Origin: an uncultured Chlorobiaceae bacterium
GTDB taxonomy: Bacteria > Bacteroidota > Chlorobiia > Chlorobiales > Chlorobiaceae
Direction of reading: 5' to 3'
Assembly: GCA_903866255.1 (NCBI GenBank)
Contig: CAIPMW010000087.1
Location: 1 to 64,000 of the forward strand
DNA: 64,000 nucleotides
Shown: positions 1-7,690 of the stretch, in pieces
Numbering within the stretch: position 1 is the first letter of the stretch
Layout: each line of letters opens with the position of its first letter
Position numbers and translations under genes: made by a program
Notes under the pieces: model-generated
Database searches by the model: none
What the model was told of the DNA's origin: nothing
What the model saw: the letters and a program-made list of their open reading frames with translations, nothing else

Positions 1-332
1 GTGGGGAGGTTTGCCAGTGCTGACCTGTATGGGAGAGTCATTTGCGAGCCGCATGGCGGCAAGTCTGCTCAATGCCATCAGGCTGCCGGAACTCATCACC
101 ACCTCCCTGGCAGAGTATGAAGCGCTTGCCATTGAGCTGGCGCTGAACCCGGAGAAGCTGGGGGAAATCAGACGAAACCTGGAGCGGAACCGTCTGACGA
201 CACCACTGTTTGATACACAACGTTTTACGCGGCATATCGAAGCGGCATACACGGCCATGTATGAACGCTCTATGGCTGATTTGCCGCCAGAGCATATCAG
301 CATTGAGCCAATCGAAAGTTTCAGCAAGCCGG
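1..332 (+). repeat. Direct repeat copy A (OGT module end)
   Basis: Bases 1-332 match 3751-4082 at about nine of ten positions by eye (roughly 30 mismatches), without any gap. The repeat encodes the last part of the OGT-like catalytic domain and the linker to the next TPR block. The copy probably continues left of the window. Confidence 0.9.
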
Positions 333-3300
333 AGGCGAACAGCCATTATGATCATGCCACCATGCTGCCATCAGCACTTGCGTTGCACAAGCAGGGGAAG
401 TTGGCTGAAGCTGAATCAATTTACCGGGAGCTTTTGCAGTTACATCCCCGGCATGTCGATGCCTTGCAGCTTTTGGCAACCATTGCTGCGCAGAGGAGGC
501 AGTATGAGGCAGCAGTTGAGTTGTTTGACAGGGCACTCAGTATAAATCCGGACCACATCAGTTCACTGAACAATCGTGGTGTTGCATTACACGAGTTGAG
601 GCAGTATGCTGAGGCACTCCTGGCCTTCGACCGGGCAATATTATTGAGTCCTGATTATGTTGATGCTTACTACAATCGAGGAAATACGTTAAAAGTGTTG
701 AAGCGATACGGTGAGGCTTTGCTGAGTTTTGACAAGGCGATAGCGTGCAAGCCCGACAAAGCTGACGCACACTATCATCGGGGGATCACGTTAAGAAAGT
801 TGAAACGGTATAACGAGTCATTATTGAGTACCGACAAGGCAATAGCCCTCAAACCTGATTATGCTGAAGCGTATAATAGCCGGGGCGCAACATTAAAAGA
901 GTTGATGCTGTACAAAGAGGCTCTCGATAGTTATGGAAAGTCTGTTGAGCTCAATCCTGCCTGTGCGGAGGTCTATTCAAATATGGGAAATGTGTTAATG
1001 GCTTTGCGAAGGAATGAGGAGGCGCAGAGAAATTTTGAGCGTGCCATTGCACTCAAGCCAGATTATGCCGGCGGATACTGGAATCTGAGCCTGTGTTGCC
1101 TCTTGACCGGAAATTTTGAAAAAGGATGGGAATTGTATGAATGGAGATGGAAGAACGATGCTCTTGCTTTCCCAAAACGCAAATTTGAACAGCCCCTCTG
1201 GCTGGGTAGTGAAAAGATAGAGGGAAAGAGGGTTTTGTTGTACAGTGAGCAGGGGTTGGGTGACACGATACAGTTTTGTCGCTATGCAAGAATGGTTGCA
1301 GAGAAGGGGGCGAAGGTTATTCTTGAAGTGCAGAAACCACTTGTCAAACTATTGGCCAGTCTCGATGGTGTGGCGCAATTGGTTGGTTATGGTGAAGCGT
1401 TGCCGGATTTTGATGTTCAAGCCCCCTTGTTGAGCTTGCCGCTGGCATTCAAAACCACTCTTGAGACGATTCCCTGTTCAGCCGCATATCTGAAGAGCAA
1501 TGCTGAAAAGGTAAACGCATGGGCGTTACGATTAGGTGAAAAGAGAATGCCACGTATAGGTTTGGTGTGGAGTGGCAGCACCTGGCACAACAACGACCCC
1601 GTGAGAAGTGTTTTGTTGCTGGAATTGTTGAAACACCTTCCGGTTGGTTTTGAGTATATCAGCCTGCAAAAAAAGGTTCGTGACGTTGACAGGCCGGTTC
1701 TCCAGTCTCATCCAGAAATGCGTCATTTTGGTGATGAGTTGCATGATTTCAGTGATACGGCAGCGCTTTGTGAACTCATGGATATTGTTATCAGCGTTGA
1801 TACAAGTGTGGCTCATGCAAGTGGAGCATTAGGTAAGCCTACGTGGGTGTTGCTGCCATTTTCTCCGGATTGGCGCTGGCTTCTTGATCGTCCTGACAGT
1901 CCGTGGTATCCAGCGATGCGTCTTTTCCGTCAACAGAGTCTTGACGGATGGAGCGGGGTGTTTGAAGAAGTTTGTGAGGCATTGATGGATCTCTTGCATC
2001 AAACGTCCCAAGAGTTTGCTACCGGTCAACAGATCAGTTCGGCTCTGTTAGAGGGCGTTGCGCCAGAACCGGCCTCTCTGCCGGTACCTTATGCCTCCAT
2101 GTTGCCATCAGCTCATTCGCTGTATCAACAAGGGCGTTTGACTGAAGCCGCAGCGCTCTGCAGGGAGATGTTGCTGTCACAACCTGAAGATGTCAAGGTA
2201 TTGACACTGTTGGCCATAATCTGTGCAAGGGAGAGGAAGTTTGTCGATGCGATTGCCTTGTTTGATCGGGCGATTACACTGAAATCCGCTGATCCTGTGC
2301 TGTTTTATAATCTCGGCTGTGCCTTGCAGCAGATGAAGAGGTATGAAGAGGCGATAAGCAGTTATGAAAAGGCGATACAATATAAACCTGATTATGTTGC
2401 CGCATGCAATAATATGGGAAATGTCTTCTTCAAATTGACACGGTACGAGGAGGCATTACAGTGTTATGAACGGGCGATTGTGTTGAGTCCTGATTATGTT
2501 CAGGCTCACTCGAATCGTGGCAATGTATTACATCTGTTGAAGCGGTATGAAGAGTCCCTGTCAAGTTATGACAGGGCTCTGCTGCTGAGTCCTGATTATG
2601 TTGATGCGCACTATAACCGGGGTATTGCCCTGCATCATTTAAAACAGTATGAGAAGGAGCTGGAATGCTATGAGAAAGTACTGCTGCTCAAGCCCGACTA
2701 TGCCAATATATCTGGTATATGGTTGCATTCAAGGATGAGGATTTGTGAATGGAGTGATGTAGACAGGCATTGCGCTCAACTTGCGTCAAACATCAAGCGT
2801 GGCAACCAGGCATCTGCTCCATTTACGGTATTAGTGCTTTTTGACTCCCCTTCAATACAGCAACAGGCCGCCAGGATTTTTACACAGACAAGATTTCCTG
2901 CTAATCCCGTGCTTTCGGGGATTACCAAACGTGTCCCGCGTGATAAAATTCGTATTGGTTACTATTCGGGAGACTTTCATAACCACGCCACCTCGTATTT
3001 GATGGCAGGGTTGTTTAAAGAACATGACCGATCAAGGTTTGAACTGTTTGCCTTTTCATTTGGTCCAGACAAGGATGATGAAATGCGGAGACGGGTAGTT
3101 GCTGTATTTGACCATTTTATTGATGTACGGAACCAGTCTGACGAGGAGGTTGCCAGGCTTTCGCGCAGTTTGGAGATAGATATTGCCATTGACCTGAAAG
3201 GGTTTACCCGGGATTCTCGAACCGGTATCTTTGCATTGCGTGCAGCGCCGATACAGGTCAATTATCTGGGCTATCCAGGGACGATGGGTGCTGAATATAT

Positions 3301-6094
3301 TGACTATCTTATTGCTGATGCGACACTTATACCAGAACAGAGCAGAAAGTATTATACCGAAAAGATAGTTTCTCTTCCTTACAGCTATCAAGTGAACGAT
3401 GTAACGCGTGGTATAGCAAAGAGAGTGTTTACCCGAAAAGAGCTTGGGTTGCCGGAAAAAGGTTTTGTCTTCTGCTGTTTCAATAATAACTACAAAATTT
3501 CCCCAACCATCTTTGATTGCTGGATGCGCCTCCTCAAGCGTCTTGAGGGGAGTCTCTTGTGGCTCCTGGCGGATAACCCGAAAGCTGCAGATAATTTGCG
3601 TAAAGAGGCAATGCTGCGTGGTGTTGATGCAGAAAGGCTGATTTTTGCCCGGCGAATGCCTCTTGCAGAACACCTTGCCCGGCATCGATCAGCCGATCTT
3701 TTTCTGGATACACTGTCGTACAATGCTCATACTACGGCAAGTGATGCGTTGTGGGGAGGTTTGCCAGTGTTGACCTGTATGGGAGGGTCATTTGCGAGTC
3801 GGGTTGCAGCAAGCCTGCTCAATGCCATCAAGCTGCCGGAACTCATCACCACCTCACTGGCAGAGTACGAAGCGCTGGCAATTGAGCTGGCGCTGAACCC
3901 GGAGAAGCTGGGGCACATCAGACGAAAACTGGAACGGAACCGTCTGACGACACCACTGTTTGATACCCGGCGTTTTACGAGGCATATCGAAGCGGCATAC
4001 AGTGCCATGTATGAACGCTCTATGGCTGATTTACCTCCAGCGCATTTCAGCATTGAACCAATTGAACGTTTCAGCAAGCCGGGGTTTGCCAACAAGCGTT
4101 CTGATCATGCCGCCACGCTGCAATCGGCTCTTGTGCTGCATAATCAGGGGAGGTTGACTGAAGCTGATGCGATCTACAGGGAGCTTTTGCAGCTTCAGCC
4201 GAACCATAGTGAGGCTTTGAGGTTATTGGCGACACTTACTGCACAGAGAGGCCTCTTTACCGAAGCGGTGGTGTTGTTTGACCAGGCACTTGCCATCAGC
4301 CCGGATAACTCCATGTTGCTCTATAATCGCGGGTTGGCACTGCAGGAGCTGAAAAGGTATGATGACGCACTGGCAAGTTATGCAAAAACTGTTGCTGTTA
4401 ACCCCCATTATGCGGATGCGCACAATAATCGGGGAGTTATTTTCAAAGAGCTGAAGAGATATGAGGAGGCACTGTCCAGCTATGACAGGGCAATAGCTGT
4501 CAAGTCTGGTTATGCCGATGCTTACTATAATCGTGGCAACGTCTTGCTGGAGCTGAAGAGGTTTAGGGAGGCGCTGTTGAGTTATGAAAAGGCGATTGCT
4601 CTCAAGCCCGATTATGCCCGTGCGCACTGGAGTCGAGGGAATATCTTTGAAGGCATGAGGAGGTATGAAGAGGCCTTGTCAAGTTATGAAAAGGCGATAG
4701 CGGCTAATCCGGGCAATGTTGCCTGGTTTGGGATATGGTTGCATATCAGGATGATGATTTGTGAATGGAGTGATTTTGAGAAACACCTTGTTACCCTTGC
4801 GGCAATCATAGAGAGTGGCACAAGCGCGTTGGCGCCATATCCTGTTCTTGCTCTCTTTGATTCTCCCCTGCTCCAGCAAAGAGTGGCGAAGCTGTATGCA
4901 GAGACAAGATTTCCTTCCAATCAAACGCTTCCGGTGATGCCCTGGCCCGGGCGTCACAACAAAATTCGTATTGGCTATTATTCAGCGGATTTCCGCTGTC
5001 ATCCAGTCTCTTATCTGATGGTCGGGCTGTTTGAGATGCACGACAGAAGCCGGTTTGAGGTGATTGCGTTTTCATTTGGATCAGCCGAAGACGATGAGAT
5101 GCGGCAAAGGGTTGCAGCAGCATTTGACCAGTTTATTGATGTGAGCAACCACTCAGACAGCGATGTTGCGCTGCTTTCGAGAACTCTTGAGATTGATATA
5201 GCCGTTGATCTGGGAGGGTTTACGGCCGGGAGCCGCACTGGCGTTTTTGCATTGCGTGCAGCGCCGATACAGGTCAATTATATGGGCTACCCTGGCACGA
5301 CGGGAGCCGAATATATTGACTATCTCATTGCGGACAGAATAGTTATTCCGGAAAAAAGTCGGCAGTACTTTACTGAAAAGATTGTATACCTGCCCGGCAG
5401 TTTTCAGGCGAACGACTCGAAGCGTCTCATTGCCGACAGGGTGTTCTCTCGAAAAGAGTTGGGCCTGCCGGAAAAAGGTTTTGTCTTTTGTTGTTTTAAC
5501 AATAGTTATAAAATTACACCATCGGCGTTTGCAAGCTGGATGCGGATTCTTCAGCATGTCGAAGGCAGTGTGCTCTGGCTCGTTGAAAGGCATCCAAAAG
5601 AGACAGTCAATTTACGTCGGGAAGCAGCAGGTGCCGGCGTTGAAACTGAACGGTTGATTTTTGCTCAGCGTCTCCCTCTGTATGCCGATTATCTGGCCAG
5701 ATATCGGACAGCGGATCTTTTTCTGGATACTGTTGTATTCAACGCTCACACAACAGCAAGTGATGCGTTATGGGCCGGTCTGCCGGTCTTGACCTCTCCT
5801 GGTGAATCGTATATCAGTCGAGTTGCCGCAAGCCTTCTTCATGCTCTCCAACTGTCGGAACTTATTGCCACATCACCCGCAGAGTATGAAGCGCTGGCGA
5901 TAGAGCTGGCTCTGAACCCCGGGAAACTGATGCACCTTCGTAAAAAGTTGGCAGCGAATCGTCTGACCGCGTCGCTGTTTGATACACGACGCTTTACGAG
6001 GCATATCGAAGCGGCATACACTGCCATGTATGAGCGATATCAGACTGATGTGTCTCCAGACCATTTTTCTGTTGAGTCGTTCGATGGGCAGTAA
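2..6094 (+). CDS. Giant multi-module TPR / O-GlcNAc-transferase (SPINDLY/OGT-like) protein, 5' partial
   Basis: The reading frame is open to the left edge, so the true start lies outside the window; about 2,030 residues are visible. Counting from base 11, the order is: the tail of an OGT-like catalytic module (about 1-100); tetratricopeptide repeats with A-x-x-x-Y-x-R/N-G and A-I-x-L-x-P-D-Y signatures (115-390); a GT9/heptosyltransferase-like domain (390-665, motifs QGLGDTIQF and SVDTSVAHASGALGKPTWVLLP); TPRs (700-895); an OGT-like catalytic domain (GYYSGDFHNHATSYLM, IDLKGFT, FLDTLSYNAHTTASDALWGGLPVLT; 900-1345); TPRs (1365-1570); and a second OGT-like domain (1570-2013). The family transfers sugars, classically GlcNAc, to Ser/Thr of proteins in the cytoplasm. 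Modules are nearly identical in places, so the gene grew by internal duplication. The sugar donor and target proteins are unknown. Confidence 0.88.
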   Translation, partial: WGGLPVLTCMGESFASRMAASLLNAIRLPELITTSLAEYEALAIELALNPEKLGEIRRNLERNRLTTPLFDTQRFTRHIEAAYTAMYERSMADLPPEHISIEPIESFSKPEANSHYDHATMLPSALALHKQGKLAEAESIYRELLQLHPRHVDALQLLATIAAQRRQYEAAVELFDRALSINPDHISSLNNRGVALHELRQYAEALLAFDRAILLSPDYVDAYYNRGNTLKVLKRYGEALLSFDKAIACKPDKADAHYHRGITLRKLKRYNESLLSTDKAIALKPDYAEAYNSRGATLKELMLYKEALDSYGKSVELNPACAEVYSNMGNVLMALRRNEEAQRNFERAIALKPDYAGGYWNLSLCCLLTGNFEKGWELYEWRWKNDALAFPKRKFEQPLWLGSEKIEGKRVLLYSEQGLGDTIQFCRYARMVAEKGAKVILEVQKPLVKLLASLDGVAQLVGYGEALPDFDVQAPLLSLPLAFKTTLETIPCSAAYLKSNAEKVNAWALRLGEKRMPRIGLVWSGSTWHNNDPVRSVLLLELLKHLPVGFEYISLQKKVRDVDRPVLQSHPEMRHFGDELHDFSDTAALCELMDIVISVDTSVAHASGALGKPTWVLLPFSPDWRWLLDRPDSPWYPAMRLFRQQSLDGWSGVFEEVCEALMDLLHQTSQEFATGQQISSALLEGVAPEPASLPVPYASMLPSAHSLYQQGRLTEAAALCREMLLSQPEDVKVLTLLAIICARERKFVDAIALFDRAITLKSADPVLFYNLGCALQQMKRYEEAISSYEKAIQYKPDYVAACNNMGNVFFKLTRYEEALQCYERAIVLSPDYVQAHSNRGNVLHLLKRYEESLSSYDRALLLSPDYVDAHYNRGIALHHLKQYEKELECYEKVLLLKPDYANISGIWLHSRMRICEWSDVDRHCAQLASNIKRGNQASAPFTVLVLFDSPSIQQQAARIFTQTRFPANPVLSGITKRVPRDKIRIGYYSGDFHNHATSYLMAGLFKEHDRSRFELFAFSFGPDKDDEMRRRVVAVFDHFIDVRNQSDEEVARLSRSLEIDIAIDLKGFTRDSRTGIFALRAAPIQVNYLGYPGTMGAEYIDYLIADATLIPEQSRKYYTEKIVSLPYSYQVNDVTRGIAKRVFTRKELGLPEKGFVFCCFNNNYKISPTIFDCWMRLLKRLEGSLLWLLADNPKAADNLRKEAMLRGVDAERLIFARRMPLAEHLARHRSADLFLDTLSYNAHTTASDALWGGLPVLTCMGGSFASRVAASLLNAIKLPELITTSLAEYEALAIELALNPEKLGHIRRKLERNRLTTPLFDTRRFTRHIEAAYSAMYERSMADLPPAHFSIEPIERFSKPGFANKRSDHAATLQSALVLHNQGRLTEADAIYRELLQLQPNHSEALRLLATLTAQRGLFTEAVVLFDQALAISPDNSMLLYNRGLALQELKRYDDALASYAKTVAVNPHYADAHNNRGVIFKELKRYEEALSSYDRAIAVKSGYADAYYNRGNVLLELKRFREALLSYEKAIALKPDYARAHWSRGNIFEGMRRYEEALSSYEKAIAANPGNVAWFGIWLHIRMMICEWSDFEKHLVTLAAIIESGTSALAPYPVLALFDSPLLQQRVAKLYAETRFPSNQTLPVMPWPGRHNKIRIGYYSADFRCHPVSYLMVGLFEMHDRSRFEVIAFSFGSAEDDEMRQRVAAAFDQFIDVSNHSDSDVALLSRTLEIDIAVDLGGFTAGSRTGVFALRAAPIQVNYMGYPGTTGAEYIDYLIADRIVIPEKSRQYFTEKIVYLPGSFQANDSKRLIADRVFSRKELGLPEKGFVFCCFNNSYKITPSAFASWMRILQHVEGSVLWLVERHPKETVNLRREAAGAGVETERLIFAQRLPLYADYLARYRTADLFLDTVVFNAHTTASDALWAGLPVLTSPGESYISRVAASLLHALQLSELIATSPAEYEALAIELALNPGKLMHLRKKLAANRLTASLFDTRRFTRHIEAAYTAMYERYQTDVSPDHFSVESFDGQ
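3751..4082 (+). repeat. Direct repeat copy B (OGT module end)
   Basis: This is the second copy of the repeat at 1-332, 3.75 kb downstream and in the same reading frame. A third, more divergent copy of the same protein segment ends the gene at about 5767-6080. Most differences between copies A and B are single-base changes and the frame is kept. Confidence 0.9.
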
Positions 6095-6372
6095 ACAGGG
6101 TAAAGAATGAAGAGTGCAATCAAAGCCCATCTTGTCGGCAAAGAGCCGAAAGAGGGGTGGAAAATATCCAGCGCCTGTTTTGCTATTTCGTAATTATTCT
6201 TTATAATTGGGCGCAGGCTTGTTGTTTGCTTTTTTTTGGGCCACCCGGTTTTTTTATACAAGAGTTGGGTGTTGGTTGTCTGGAAATAAAAAACAGCGTC
6301 GCAGGTGTATGGCGAAATAGTCGGCTGATCGAACGTTTTTTTAGCATCCACTTACAATTAAACAGTAATAAA

Positions 6373-6558
6373 ATGAGCATAAAGAAAGAGTGGGTATCAC
6401 CAGAACTGATAGTTTTGACGCGTAATAATTCTGAAGAGGCTGTATTGACTGCCTGCAAGGGTAATGGTTCAATGAGCGGCGTGGTTTCAGATAACTTTGA
6501 ATGTATTGGTTCTGATCTTAGTGTGTGTGCGGCGTGTGATGTATCTGCTGACAGTTAG
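6373..6558 (+). CDS. Small Cys-rich peptide with PEL-type leader; candidate RiPP precursor
   Basis: The peptide has 61 residues. The first half (KKEWVSPELIVLTR, then NNSEEAVLTACK) reads like the leader of a ribosomally made, modified peptide. The second half is rich in Gly, Ser, Asp and Cys, with cysteines at 28, 44, 52 and 55. The ATG at 6373 was chosen because the leader-like segment begins there. The frame runs open further upstream (to about 6157), but that stretch is low-complexity and unlike a protein. No strong Shine-Dalgarno site is visible. It follows the giant OGT-like gene by 278 bases on the same strand. No radical-SAM, lanthipeptide or transporter gene is in the window. Leader resemblance is from memory of similar short peptides; modification is inference. 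Confidence 0.6.
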   Translation: MSIKKEWVSPELIVLTRNNSEEAVLTACKGNGSMSGVVSDNFECIGSDLSVCAACDVSADS

Positions 6559-6936
6559 TGTCATGTCACGCGTATAAATGTTGCATAGGTTTATTTTTCG
6601 CATTTCCTGTAAAGTATTTTATGGAGTAAAGGTAGTCGATTAATACTAATTCTCATAGCCATAATTCAACAGTCTCTTTATTCATCACTCAACACTGGTT
6701 TTTGGAATCTGTACTTTTGGTATTTCGTGGTGAAAGCAGATAATATTCGACAGCCTCGACTTTTTGTGGCGTTTCGCCGGAGGGTTGATGGCTGTTCGTC
6801 TATTTTTCTGTTCAGATAAAAACAGACCGTCTGTTTTTTCTCTCGCTCCGGTTTTTTTATATTCCCTCCATTGAAGCTCTGTTTTTCGGCTGCTGTGCCG
6901 AAATTTCCCTGTTTTGTTATCCGTAATAAATGTCAC
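6559..6936. other. Intergenic region upstream of bchV
   Basis: There is no convincing gene in these 378 bases. The region is AT-rich and holds one clear dyad at 6818-6838 (entered separately). It probably carries the promoter and leader of bchV, but no confident -35/-10 pair is visible. Confidence 0.6.
6818..6839. terminator. Perfect dyad with T-tract upstream of bchV
   Basis: AAAAACAGA (6818-6826) and TCTGTTTTT (6830-6838) form a perfect 9-bp stem around CCG. The A-rich and T-rich flanks let it act as an intrinsic terminator on either strand, although the GC core is short. An operator dyad for bchV, about 100 bases downstream, is an alternative. Confidence 0.4.
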
Positions 6937-7410
6937 ATGCCCCGCTATACCCCGGAACAACTTGTCAAACGAAATGCCTCCATCTGGACAGATATTCAGA
7001 TTATTCTTGCCCCAATTCAGTTTTTCTTTTTTATTGGAGGCCTGACCGTAACAACCCTCTTTGCCAATGGCCTCTTTATCTCCGGTTTTTACTGGGTAAG
7101 TCTGGCGATTCTCTTTAAAACGCTCTTTTTTGCTCTTCTCTTTATCACGGGGATGTTTTTTGAAAAAGAGGTATTTGATCAGTGGGTCTACTCCAAAGAG
7201 TTTTTATGGGAAGATATCGGGAGCACTGTTGCCGCCTTCTTTCATCTCCTCTATTTTTTTCTGGCCTGGTTTGGCGCTTCCCAGGAGGTGCTGCTCTGGG
7301 ATGCATTCCTGGCTTATGTTACCTACGTGCTTAATGCGTTGCAATATCTGGTCAGGATTATTCTGGAAAAACTTAACGAACGCAATCTCAGGATGGATGG
7401 TCAGTTATGA
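6937..7410 (+). CDS. bchV: 3-vinyl bacteriochlorophyllide hydratase (BchF/BchV family)
   Basis: This 157-residue membrane protein hydrates the C-3 vinyl group of the chlorin ring to a hydroxyethyl group during bacteriochlorophyll c/d/e synthesis. Family marks are the start [17 protein letters not shown], four predicted membrane segments (about 20-43, 50-74, 94-113, 118-142), and the motif KEVFDQW (77-83) followed by WED (91-93). Green sulfur bacteria carry two paralogs, bchF and bchV. The bchV name is chosen because, as I recall, bchV lies next to the RuBisCO-like-protein cluster in Chlorobaculum tepidum, as this gene does. bchQ, which I recall beside bchV there, is not in this window. The ATG at 6937 fits family length; no clear ribosome binding site is seen. 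The next gene overlaps by ATGA, so the two are translationally coupled. Confidence 0.85.
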   Translation: MPRYTPEQLVKRNASIWTDIQIILAPIQFFFFIGGLTVTTLFANGLFISGFYWVSLAILFKTLFFALLFITGMFFEKEVFDQWVYSKEFLWEDIGSTVAAFFHLLYFFLAWFGASQEVLLWDAFLAYVTYVLNALQYLVRIILEKLNERNLRMDGQL

Positions 7411-7625
7411 AGTACAACTTTAAACAACTGTGGAACAGAGCATTCCTGTTTGTAGGGCCTGCCTGGTCTCTCCTGGTCTGTATGATATGGTTTTCTGGTC
7501 AATTGGTGACCATCAGCGATAAAATTATTTTTCTCTGTATAGTGATTCCAGGTTTTCTTGTTGTCTACAGCTCAGGATATTTTATTGAAGGGTGGCACGA
7601 AAAGAAAAAAAGAGAGCAGAGTTGA
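7407..7625 (+). CDS. Small two-helix membrane protein of unknown function
   Basis: This 72-residue protein starts within the stop of bchV (ATGA overlap). It has two hydrophobic segments (about 13-33 and 40-61) and a basic tail (HEKKKREQ). I do not recognise a family. Its coupling to bchV suggests a role at the membrane near bacteriochlorophyll biosynthesis, for example as an accessory subunit, but this is inferred from position only. Confidence 0.7.
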   Translation: MKYNFKQLWNRAFLFVGPAWSLLVCMIWFSGQLVTISDKIIFLCIVIPGFLVVYSSGYFIEGWHEKKKREQS

Positions 7626-7690
7626 GCTTTGTATCTCCATATCTTTATTAATCATCATACCGTTTTTCGGTGTGAGAAGTATAATCTGTT

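Noticed and set aside
3056-3685. Long antisense frame (209 residues) inside the OGT-like gene
   Set aside because: It mirrors the coding strand of a repetitive gene, shows no domain, and similar antisense frames recur in the other modules.
500-5000. Possible CRISPR or short tandem-repeat array in the first gene
   Set aside because: The periodicity of about 102 bases is the 34-residue TPR unit in coding sequence; units diverge and there are no spacers.
6818-6936. PpsR/CrtJ-type TGT-N12-ACA operator before bchV
   Set aside because: The nearest TGT...ACA spacing (TGT-N10-ACA) does not match, and the regulator is not known from this phylum.
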